Shown here piece by piece: positions 26,795 through 35,800 of a stretch of DNA of 64,000 nt. The notes beneath the pieces were generated by a model. That model was not told the DNA's origin. It saw nothing but the letters and a program-made list of their open reading frames with translations, and did no database searches. Source of the stretch: Streptomyces sp. TS71-3 (GTDB lineage Bacteria > Actinomycetota > Actinomycetes > Streptomycetales > Streptomycetaceae); NCBI RefSeq assembly GCF_018327685.1, contig NZ_BNEL01000003.1:310001-374000 (forward strand). Reading direction: 5' to 3'. The translations under genes and the position numbers were made by a program. How positions within the stretch are numbered: the first letter of the stretch is position 1; the number at the start of each line of letters is the position of its first letter.

Positions 26795-27592
26795 CTACGC
26801 GCCGGTGTCGGTGCCGCGTGCCGCGTTGAGATCCGCGTAGACGGTCGCCCGCGAGACGTTGAGATACACGGCCACCTGCTGGGCCGCCCGCGGCAGCTTG
26901 AAGACGCCCTTGGAGTCCAGCGCGCCGATGATGGCGATCCTGCCCTTGCGGGTGTCCCTCGGGAGCACCCGGCCGAGCAGCGCCTCCTCCTGTGCGATCA
27001 CGGTCTCGATGACGTCGCCGATGTCGTCGGAGAAGACCGTCATCGACGTGGCCTCGGGCTCGGGCGTGCTGCCGATCAGCGCGGCGAGGGAGGTGGCGGC
27101 CACCTGCAGCCCCGTGATGTCGAGGTTGACGCACAGAGCCCCGACGACGCGTCCCGAGCCGGTGCGCAGCAGCATGGTCGAGGACTTCACCGTGCGGCCG
27201 TCGGCGATGCGGGTGGTGTAGTTGAGCTGGTCCTGGGCCTGGTCGCCCTGGGCCAGCAGCCCGAGGCCGATCTCGCTCATCGCGCCGCCGACGTGCCGGG
27301 AGGTCACCGAGCCGGACAGCGCGCGGATGCTGTTCTCGGGGTGGCGGAAGTCGTGCAGGACGACCTCGCAGGACGGCCCGAACGTCGCCGCCAGCCCGCT
27401 CACCAGTGGCTCGACGGCCAGCAGCAGCGCTTCCACCTCGTCGGACCCGTACTCGTCGGACCCGTACTCGTCGGATCCGCGCTCACCGGGCCCGTGCTCC
27501 TCGGGCCCGTGCTCACCGGGCCCGTGCTCACCGGGCCCGTGCTCATCGGGCCGGCGCTCATCGGCCGGGTCGACGCGCACCTCTGCAGCCAT
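26795..27592 (-). CDS. DauR/YheO-type transcriptional regulator (PAS-like + HTH)
   Basis: 265 aa; the ATG at 27592 is preceded by GAGGG 7 nt upstream. Residues about 12-50 are an acidic repeat (EHGPG and DEYGS units) encoded by 12-15-bp DNA repeats at about 27440-27560. Then a YheO-like PAS domain (FGPSCEVVLHDFRHPENSI, GRTVKSSTMLLR, VGALCVNLDITG) and a C-terminal helix-turn-helix (LDSKGVFKLPRAAQQVAVYL, then NVSRATVYADLNAAR). The only characterised homologue I recall, DauR, represses D-arginine use, which suits a D-amino-acid-type operon. Same strand as ridA and its followers, and directly upstream of the tandem palindromes. Confidence 0.88.
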   Translation of the reverse strand: MAAEVRVDPADERRPDEHGPGEHGPGEHGPEEHGPGERGSDEYGSDEYGSDEVEALLLAVEPLVSGLAATFGPSCEVVLHDFRHPENSIRALSGSVTSRHVGGAMSEIGLGLLAQGDQAQDQLNYTTRIADGRTVKSSTMLLRTGSGRVVGALCVNLDITGLQVAATSLAALIGSTPEPEATSMTVFSDDIGDVIETVIAQEEALLGRVLPRDTRKGRIAIIGALDSKGVFKLPRAAQQVAVYLNVSRATVYADLNAARGTDTGA

Positions 27593-27865
27593 TCTGACGC
27601 CCTCTTCCACGCATGACACCGAACTCAGCACGCCGGGTCCGGTCGGCTTCGGCCGGTACCGCCCCGTTCTGTCCCCTGCCCCCACGGAGTCTCCCACGGT
27701 GACACACTCCGCCGGATGGCACCCAAGAGACCGTGAGGCCGCGAGGCCGTGCAGAGCGCCACGGGGCCCGTCACGTCGAGCGACGGCAGGCACACCTCGT
27801 GTCAGCGCCGCCTGTTGCGTACGCACTCCTTGTCCCTGCCATGACACCGACCGGCCGGGCCCTCG

Positions 27866-30800
27866 TCACGACCCCGCGCACACCGGCTGCGCGGGCACGT
27901 GGACCGGAAGGCCCCGCCGTTCCTCGGCGGTGAACTCGCGGAAGCCGATGGCCCGGCACAGCGCCCGCTGCCAGAGTGCGGGATCGAGGGGGAGCGGCCC
28001 ACCGGCGCCGCCCGCCCCTGCGTAGATCACGCTCTTGCCGTTTCCCGACGCGCTCAGGAACGTGTAGCCGGGACCGTTGGGGGTGCCGGAGGAGGTACCG
28101 AACTCGTAGGAGTCCTCGTACGCGCCCTGGCCGACGCGGTAGATGCGGACTGCGTTCTGCGCGGCGAGCAGGAACCGGCCCTGGTCGTCGACGAAGTGTG
28201 CGACGTAGCTGTCGCTGTCGTCCTCGACGCTGGTCAGCGCCGGGAGTTCCCTGCGCAGGGGGTCTCGCCGCCACAGTTCGAGGGTGCCTCCGGAGCGGAG
28301 TACCACGAGGTGGTGTCCGCCGGGGTCGAACTGGACCCCGTGGGTGTCGGAGCCGAGTCGCATGCCTGCCGTGGTGTGTCCGCTGGTGAGGTCCAGGACG
28401 TGGACCACCGGATCCCCCCAGGCGACGACGGCCACCGAGTCGGGCGCGGGATAGCGGCCGACGAACAGTTCCAGCGTGCCGTTCTTCTCCGTCCGGGGGT
28501 GGAAGACGTTCGCGTCGAACTGCGCGAGCCGCCGTCCCGTGTGCGGGTCCCACTGCTGGATGAGCGTGCCGGAGACGGTCACCAGGCGCCCGGTCCGGTC
28601 GAAGAAGCAGGCGAAGTTGCCGTTCCCGGCGCTCCGGGGCCGCGGCTCGGCCGTGGTGACGCGGGTGATCCGCCGCAGGGTGGAGACATCGTGAACGGAG
28701 ACGGTGTTCTCGCCGTCCCGCACGGCCAGGAGCCGGCCGCCCGCGTCGAGTTGGAGCGAGTCGCCCTGCCCCAGGTCCCAGCACGGCTCGGGGCGCCGCG
28801 CCTGGGCGAGGAGTTCCGCTCCGCCTTGCGCCGACCGCAGTTGGAGGGCGCAGCCGCCCTTCAAACCCCCCTTCACACCGCCCTTCACGGCGACGATCAC
28901 GTTCCTGCCGTCGTCAGTGAGGACCTCCTTGGCGGCGTCGACGGTGCCGGGGGCGGCAGGCACCCGCGCGTAGCCGACCCGGGTCTCGTCGAACGTCACC
29001 AGCAGCGGCACTCCGTGGTCGGAGACCAGCCGCGCGGGCGCGCCCGCCGTGGAGAACCGCGAGACCACCGTGCCCTGGTCGAGGTCGAGCAGCCGCAGCG
29101 ACGCCGCGTCGGCGGCGCCGGCGTCGGGTCCGAGGACGATCCGGTGCCCAGCCTCGTCGGTCGCCTCCATGCCGCATTTCAGGTCGTGGCCGGTGTACAC
29201 CCTGCCCTGCCGCTTGCCGTCCCGCACGCGGGTGACATCGAGGGTGACGTGGCCGAGTCCGGACTCCCGGCACGCCGCGACCGCGCTTCCGTCGCCCGAG
29301 ACCAACTCCTGGTCGGCGCCCGGCGTCACCGGCCTGGTCCTGCCCGTCGTCCGGTCGACGGCGACGATCCGGCTCCGGCCGCCGGACGCGTCGACCGTCG
29401 CCAGCAGCGTCCGGTCGTCCGTTCCGAACCACACGTCGCCCCAGGCGTGCGGTGGCAGGGGCACGGTGCCGCCGGCACCGGTGTCCAGGCTCCGCCAGGC
29501 GAAGCCGCTCGACGTGGCGTACGCGAGCAGCCGGCCGTCGGGGGAGAGCGCGGCGAGGGAGGCGTGCGTCTCGGGCAGCAGCGTGGCGTTCACGTCGGAG
29601 TAGTGGGGGCGGGGCAGGCCGCGGGCCGGCGGCAGATGGTGGACGGGCCGGGTGATGCGGTCGGCGTCGGGCGTGACGGGGTACCAGTCCACGGAGCCGT
29701 CGGAGTTGACCGTCACGGCCCGGGTGCCGTCGGCCGCGACCAGCGGATACATCCTGTGGACCTCCGACGGCAGGCGCCACATGCGCATCCGCCCGGTCGC
29801 GGCGTGCACGAAGAGGGTCGCGCGGCCCGAGGAGGAGCCGACCAGCAGCACCTCGCCGTCCCTGCTCGTCCGGAAGTCCGCGGCGGGTCCCTGGAAACCG
29901 GAGTCGATCCGGCCGGACGGGATCTGCCGCAGGTACTGCTGGAGGAGCCGGTCCCGTGCCTCCTGCGTGGGTGAGGTGCGGTACGCGGCGATGGCCAGCA
30001 TGGCCGACAGGCCGGGGTCGGAGCCGGCCTCGTCCGCCGAAGCCGTGGCCAGGTGACGGGACTCGGCGTGCGCGGCGTTCTCCTCGCCGCGCTGGTGCTG
30101 GCCGTACAGGAGGGTGCCCAGCACCAGCGTGAGGACGACGGCCAGCGCGAGGCCGGAGACGAGTGATCGACGCCGCCGGGCCTGAGCCCTGCGATGGGCG
30201 CGCCCGCGTGCGAGGTAGTCGAGCTCGGTGACCGTCAGATCGGGGCCACGGGTGCGCTGCCACGGCCGGGCGGCGGTCAGCATGGCGGGCGTCGGCAGCA
30301 GGTCCGTGGCGCGCCCGCCGCTCTCCCAGCGCTCCATGTCGTGCCGCAGCGTCTCCCGCCAGGCCAGGAACGACCGGTCCCGCGCGACCCACTCCGCCGA
30401 CCTGGCCCAGCCCGTGATCAGCGCGTCATGGGAGAGTTCGACGGTCTCGGTGCCCTCGGCGCCGCGTGAGACGACCAGCAGCCGGGTGGCGGCCAGCCGC
30501 TGGGCGACCCGCCATTCGGCCTCGCCCAGCTCCGTGCGCGCCGCGACGCGGCGCGTCACGGGCGCCGATCCGAGCGGCACCCGGATCAACTGGGTGAACA
30601 GGCGGCGGGCGGCCGGCTCGTCATCCTCGGAGACGCTCTCGGCCCACGCGCGGTCCGCGTACTGCCCGAGCGCCCCGGGCACCCGGCCGAGCCGGTCGTA
30701 GGCGTCGTGGGTCAGGACGCCGTCCTGCCGGCGCCGCCACAACAGGTCGAGGGTGAGTCCCAGTAGCGGGAGCGCGCCTGGTGCGTGCCCGGTGTCGGCG

Positions 30801-32281
30801 AGGATCCGGTCGGGGAGGTTCTCCTCGTAGCCCGCACCGGGGATGGCGTCCACCGGCGCGGTGATGACCTCGCGTAGTCGTCCGGCGCTCATCGGACGAA
30901 GGACGTACACCTGTTGCCCGATGTGCGCTCCGATGCGCGGGTGGGCGAGCGCCGCCTCCAGGAAGTCGGCCCGCAGCGTGGTCAGGACCCGGACGGAGGG
31001 GGGCAGCGCGTCGGTGAACAGCACGTCGGCCAGCTTTTCGGCGGCTTCCGGCTCCGCGGCGAGCAGTTCCTCCAGCTGGTCGACCACGACCAGCAGCCGG
31101 ACCTCGTCGCTCGCAGCGCCGGGCTCCGGGCCCTCGTCGCTCCCAGCGGCGGGCTCCGGGCCCTCGTCGCTCCCAGCGCCCGCCAGCCTCCCGACGACCT
31201 GCGCGAACCCGCCCGGCCGGGTCAGCTCCGCCACCAGGGGGCGGATCCGCAGCAGCCGGGTGGTCTCGGGAAGATCCGGCTCCAGCAGCGGCAGCAGCGC
31301 GGCCGCGAGGGCGGACAGCGGGCTGGAGCCCGCGTCGGGCCGCATCACGACCGGTACGGTCCCCGCGGCCCGCAGGGACGGTGCGACTCCCGCCATGGCC
31401 AGGGACGACTTGCCCGAACCCGAGGGGCCGACGACCGTCACCCAGCGGTGGGCCGCCACCATCCGGGCCACCTCGCGGCCCTCCTCGCGCCGGCCGTGGA
31501 AGACGGGCGCGTCGTTCTCCCTGAACGCCGCCAGCCCGCGGAAGGGCGGGGCCGGCAGCAGGAGGCCGCGCAGCTCGGGCCAGGCATCCGCCAGCCGGCC
31601 GGTGGGCACCAGGTAGCTCGCCGAGGGCTTCCCGGCCTCCGCCACCGCCACCATGCCGACGACGCCCGCGAGATGCTCGTCCCACACCGGGGAGCCGCTG
31701 AAGCCTCCCGAGACCGGATAGCCCGCGCCGGCCAGATCGGCCTGCACCCATCCTGCCGCCTGCGATCCGCGCAGGACCCCGGCGTGCCAGACGCCGCCGG
31801 GGCGGCCCTCGGGAAGGCCGAAGACGCGGACGGGGTGCCCCCAGATGTCCTCGCCTCCGGCCGCGACCAGCCGCACGGGCCGCGCACCGGGCAGCGGTGC
31901 GGGCAGCCGCAGTACGGCCACGTCTCCGGCGCCGGAGGGGCCCGGCGCCGTCCACTGCTCGACCCGGGCGGTCACCCTCGTGCCGTCCGCACCGGAGGCC
32001 GGCAGCAGCGGCAGGTCGACCTGGACGCCGGCACCGGGCGGGGGCGGTTCGTCCCCGGAGCCGCCGAGCGCGGCGGACACGACGTGCGCGCACGTCAGGG
32101 CCACGTCGGCGGAGACCAGGAAGCCCATGCCGACGGCCTCGCCCCGGCCGTCGCGGATCCGCAGCACGGCGGCGCCCAGGGCGCCGGGTCCCGCCAGCGC
32201 GTCGGGTCCCGCCAGTGCGCGGGGCTCCGCCGGTGCGCCGGGTCCCGCCGGTGGGTCCGTGCCGGCGGGCGGCGGGGTCAT
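27866..32281 (-). CDS. Trypsin-like protease / STAND NTPase / TM / beta-propeller conflict protein 1
   Basis: 1471 aa. Residues 36-240: chymotrypsin-fold protease with an intact triad, His in LTCAHVV (H66), Asp in GDVAVLRL (D120), Ser in GGFSGSPVW (S195). Residues about 247-690: STAND-type NTPase, Walker A GPSGSGKSS (285-293), Walker B LLVVVDQLEELL (D401), with sensor and winged-helix-like parts (TLRADFLEAAL, ELSHDALITGW). One membrane helix at about 705-727. The remaining 740 residues are WD40/TolB-like propeller repeats. Such trypsin-STAND-propeller proteins belong to proposed prokaryotic immune/conflict systems. A 30-bp repeat codes AGSDEGPEP-type units at 369-393, between Walker A and B. 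Start overlaps the stop of the small trypsin-co-occurring gene (ATGA). Paralogue of the gene at 32860-37488. Confidence 0.9.
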   Translation of the reverse strand: MTPPPAGTDPPAGPGAPAEPRALAGPDALAGPGALGAAVLRIRDGRGEAVGMGFLVSADVALTCAHVVSAALGGSGDEPPPPGAGVQVDLPLLPASGADGTRVTARVEQWTAPGPSGAGDVAVLRLPAPLPGARPVRLVAAGGEDIWGHPVRVFGLPEGRPGGVWHAGVLRGSQAAGWVQADLAGAGYPVSGGFSGSPVWDEHLAGVVGMVAVAEAGKPSASYLVPTGRLADAWPELRGLLLPAPPFRGLAAFRENDAPVFHGRREEGREVARMVAAHRWVTVVGPSGSGKSSLAMAGVAPSLRAAGTVPVVMRPDAGSSPLSALAAALLPLLEPDLPETTRLLRIRPLVAELTRPGGFAQVVGRLAGAGSDEGPEPAAGSDEGPEPGAASDEVRLLVVVDQLEELLAAEPEAAEKLADVLFTDALPPSVRVLTTLRADFLEAALAHPRIGAHIGQQVYVLRPMSAGRLREVITAPVDAIPGAGYEENLPDRILADTGHAPGALPLLGLTLDLLWRRRQDGVLTHDAYDRLGRVPGALGQYADRAWAESVSEDDEPAARRLFTQLIRVPLGSAPVTRRVAARTELGEAEWRVAQRLAATRLLVVSRGAEGTETVELSHDALITGWARSAEWVARDRSFLAWRETLRHDMERWESGGRATDLLPTPAMLTAARPWQRTRGPDLTVTELDYLARGRAHRRAQARRRRSLVSGLALAVVLTLVLGTLLYGQHQRGEENAAHAESRHLATASADEAGSDPGLSAMLAIAAYRTSPTQEARDRLLQQYLRQIPSGRIDSGFQGPAADFRTSRDGEVLLVGSSSGRATLFVHAATGRMRMWRLPSEVHRMYPLVAADGTRAVTVNSDGSVDWYPVTPDADRITRPVHHLPPARGLPRPHYSDVNATLLPETHASLAALSPDGRLLAYATSSGFAWRSLDTGAGGTVPLPPHAWGDVWFGTDDRTLLATVDASGGRSRIVAVDRTTGRTRPVTPGADQELVSGDGSAVAACRESGLGHVTLDVTRVRDGKRQGRVYTGHDLKCGMEATDEAGHRIVLGPDAGAADAASLRLLDLDQGTVVSRFSTAGAPARLVSDHGVPLLVTFDETRVGYARVPAAPGTVDAAKEVLTDDGRNVIVAVKGGVKGGLKGGCALQLRSAQGGAELLAQARRPEPCWDLGQGDSLQLDAGGRLLAVRDGENTVSVHDVSTLRRITRVTTAEPRPRSAGNGNFACFFDRTGRLVTVSGTLIQQWDPHTGRRLAQFDANVFHPRTEKNGTLELFVGRYPAPDSVAVVAWGDPVVHVLDLTSGHTTAGMRLGSDTHGVQFDPGGHHLVVLRSGGTLELWRRDPLRRELPALTSVEDDSDSYVAHFVDDQGRFLLAAQNAVRIYRVGQGAYEDSYEFGTSSGTPNGPGYTFLSASGNGKSVIYAGAGGAGGPLPLDPALWQRALCRAIGFREFTAEERRGLPVHVPAQPVCAGS

Positions 32282-32655
32282 GGCGCGGGTGAGGACGCGG
32301 CGGTGCCGGCGCCCCCGGCGGACTCGCGGTTCCAGGTCAGGCAGACCTTGAAGTTGGCCTGAGCGGACGTGCTGGAGACCACCACGTCGGCCTGGGCCGA
32401 CAGCGAGAGACCGAACTCCACGGTGATCTCGTCCGGCGCGTGCGCCATCGTGCTGAAGCCCTCGACGAAGTGCTGCGCGACGGGACGTACACCCGCGAGC
32501 AGGTCGCCGAGGGAGCGCGTGGCGCGTGCCACCACCTGCCCCGGCCGGGCGACCTTGACCAGGCCGTCCTGCGGAGCCTCCTCGATCGCGACCTTGATGA
32601 CCCCGTCCGGTGCGCCCTCGTCCCCGGCGACCGGCACCTCCACCACGTACGCCAT
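32278..32655 (-). CDS. Trypsin-co-occurring domain 1 (CU044_2847-like) small protein
   Basis: 125 aa; the ATG at 32655 is preceded by GGGGG 9 nt upstream. It reads MAYVVEVPVAGDEG, then GVIKVAIEEAPQDGLVKVA, a helix RATRSLGDLLAGVRPVAQHF, and DEITVEFGLSLSAQADVV. This is the layout of the family seen beside trypsin-STAND effectors (Trypco1): a beta-strand, a helix, and a strand with the EFGLSL-type motif. Its stop overlaps the next gene start by 4 nt, so the pair is coupled. It probably acts as a partner or substrate/adaptor of the protease-NTPase; the mechanism is unknown. Confidence 0.8.
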   Translation of the reverse strand: MAYVVEVPVAGDEGAPDGVIKVAIEEAPQDGLVKVARPGQVVARATRSLGDLLAGVRPVAQHFVEGFSTMAHAPDEITVEFGLSLSAQADVVVSSTSAQANFKVCLTWNRESAGGAGTAASSPAP

Positions 32656-32730
32656 GCCGTCGATCCCCCTTCGACGTCCGTCCTGAGTCCGATGGCCCGT
32701 CACGCGTCCGGCGACCACGCTGGTGACCCG

Positions 32731-32785
32731 GACTCCCGGTGCGGGCCCTCGACTCCCGGTGCGGGACTCCGACTCCCGGTGCGCG
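32731..32785. repeat. 20-bp minisatellite, three copies
   Basis: GACTCCCGGTGCGGG-type units start at 32731, 32751 and 32771, in the 204-bp spacer between the second giant conflict gene and the Trypco1-like gene. Confidence 0.8.
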
Positions 32786-32859
32786 CCGCCTCGTTCACGA
32801 CAGGCAGGAGCGTGCGAGAAGAACGTACCGCAATCGCCCGCACGGCAACCCGGCGCCGG

Positions 32860-35800
32860 CTACCGCCCGTCGGGACACGCGGGCTTCGGCGGCAGATGCG
32901 TCGGCAGGCCGGCTCGTTCCCGGGCCGTGAAGTCCCGGGAGCCGATGACCGCGCACAGCCGGCGCGCCCAGAGAGCCGGGTCGAGCGGAAGCACACCGCC
33001 CTCGCCGCCGGGGCCGCCGTCCTCGTAGACCAGGGCCGTGCCGTCGCGTGCGGCGCCAGGGACGTCATACGGCGTGTCGATCAGGGCGTCCGCCGGGCTG
33101 TCGAGGTCGTAGGAGGAGCCGTAGGCGTGCGATCCGACCTGGTACACGCGCGCCTTGCCGGCGGCCGCCACGAGGTAGTGGCCCTGGTCGTCGACGAAGC
33201 GGGCGACATGGGCGTCGTTCCCCAGCGGTGGCAGCGGACCGACCTCCCTGGACTGCGGTCGGCGCCGCCACAGCTCGATCAGGCCGCCGCTGCGCTCCAC
33301 CGCCAGGAAACGCCCACCCGGGTCGAACTCGACGGCCGCGGTGTCCCTGCCGGTGGTCACGTGGGCGGTCTCGCGGCCCTCGGCCAGGTCGACCACGTGC
33401 ACCCGCGGATCGCCCGGCACGGCGACGGCGACCGTGTCGTCCGCGGGGTAGGCGGCGACGGACACCTCGGGCCTGCCGTCGCCGGCGGTCCCGGGGTGGT
33501 AGACGGACGTGTCGAACCGGGCGAGTTGCCGCCCCGTGTGCGGGTCCCACTCCTGGACGACGGTGCCGGAGACCGTCACCAGGTGCCCGGACCGGTCGAA
33601 GAAGCAGGTGAGCGTGGACTGCTCCCCCTTGCTCGGCGGCGGAGCGGCCGTGGTGATCCGAGCGGTGCGGCGCAGCGTCGTGGCCCGGCGCACGGAGATG
33701 GTGCCCGTGCCGTCCCGGTCAGCGACGAGTGTCCCGTCGTCGCTGACGACGACGTGGTCGCTCGTCAGGGAGGGATCACGGAACGGTGCGGGGCGGGCGG
33801 CGTCGGCGAGCACCTTGTCCGGGTCGTCCACCGAGCGCACCTGGATCCGGGCGCCGCCCTTGGCGATGCCCACCACGGTCCTGCCGCCGGGGGTGATGCC
33901 GGCGGTGTGGACGTCGAGCGGGACGGGACCTGGCAGCGCGGTGTAGGAGAGCCTGTTGCCGATCATCCCGATGAGCGTCGGAGCGCCCCGGACCGAGGCG
34001 TACGCGAGCCCTATCTCGCTACCGCCGGCACCCAGCCCGTCGGCCCGGGAGACCACCGTGCCGTGGACCAGGTCGACGAGGCGGACGTCGTTGCCGTCCT
34101 GAAGGACGGCCCGCCGCCCGGTGTCGTCCACGGCCTCCAGGTTGCAGATGTCCGCGCGCTCGGAGAAGCCGCGGAGCGGCGGGCCGCCGGCCACGGGCCG
34201 GCCGCCGTGGGTCGCCTGGCCCTCGTAGATCGCACGGCCGCCGTAGATCGCGCGGCCGTCATGCAGGCGGCAGGTCACGACTGCCGCGCCGTCGCCGGAG
34301 ACGATCAGCTCGTTGGTGGCCGCCGATGGCTCGTTGGTGGCCGTTGATGGCTTGTTCGTGGCCACCGCAGGCTCGTTCGTGGCCTTTGATGGCTCGTTGG
34401 TGCCCGCCGATGGCCCGTTCGTGGCCGCCGATGGCCCGTTGGTGGCCGCCGCAGGCTCGTTCGTGGCCGCCGCCGGCCCGCTGATGCCCGCCGCTGGCCC
34501 GCTCGTGTCCGCCGCCGAATCGCTCGCGTCCGCCACCGGCACCGGGTGCTCCGCACCCGTGATCCGGTCGACCGCGACGAGGCCCACGGACCGGTCGCCG
34601 GTTCCGCCGGTGTACCGCCTCGCCAGCACCGTGCGGTTGTCCGCACCGAAGAAGAGACTGTCGCTGGAGTCGATGCCGTCGGGCGCCCGGACCCTGCCGC
34701 CGAGGGTCCCCCGGTCCAGGTCCCACCACACGATGTGCGTGTCGGACGCCGCCGCGACCACGCGCCCGTCGGGCGAGAACACGGCCCGGTGGTCGTCGTA
34801 GAGCCCCTCCTCCACCTCCGGCGCGGCGGGCAGGCGGTGGGCGCGTCCGGCCACGGGGGCGCCGTCGTCGGACCTGTTCACGCGGTACCAGAAGAGGGAG
34901 CCGTCCTGGCCGACGTACCCCGCCCGGCTGCCGTCCCGGGAGACCAGGGGATAGAGCGCCGGCACGGGTTGCCGTAGCTGCTCGCTGCGGATCCTCCCGG
35001 TGGCGGCGTGCACGTAGAGAATCGCCTTGCCGCCCGTGGAGCGGGCCAGCACCACGTCGCCGTCGCCGCTCGCCTGGTAACCGCCGAGCGAGTCGGGCAG
35101 CCCGGACAGCTGCCGCGTGGTGCCCGCGTAGCGGACGTAGCTGCGCAACAGCGCGTCGGTGGCCTCCCCGGTGGACGAGGTCCGGTACGCGGCCAGGGCC
35201 AGCATGGTCGACTCGACCGGGTCCGCCTTCGCCCGGTCCGACGAGAGCTGCGCCAGCGCGAGGGAGTCGGCCCGCTCCTGCTGGGCGCGGCTCTCCCGGC
35301 GCTGGAAGGCGAGCAGGGTGCCCAGGACGACCGCAAGAGTGACCACCAGCGCGAGCCCCGAGAGGAAGAAGCGGCGCATGCGGGCGCGCAGTCGCCGGCG
35401 GGCCCGGCCCCGTTCCAGGTAGTCGTGTTCGGCGGCCGTCAGGTCGGCGGCGTGTTCCCGCAGCCACGGCTCCGCGCTCGCCAGGGTGGCCGGGGTCGGC
35501 AGCAGATCCGTCGTGCGTCCGCCGAGCTCCCAGCGCTCCCTGTCGTGCCGCAGCGCTTCGCGCCAGCCGAGGAACGAGCGGTTCTCCGCCACCCAGTCGG
35601 CCAGCCTCCCCCACCCGGTGATCAGCGCGTCGTGGGCGAGCTCGACGGTCTCGGTCCCCTCCGCCGTGCGGCCGGTGACCAGCAGCCGGGTGGCGGCCAG
35701 GCGCTGCGCCACGCGCCACGCGCCGTCGCCCAGATCCGAGCGCAGCGCGGTACGCCGGGTCACGGCGCTGGACCCCATCGGGAGCCGGATGAGCCCGGCG

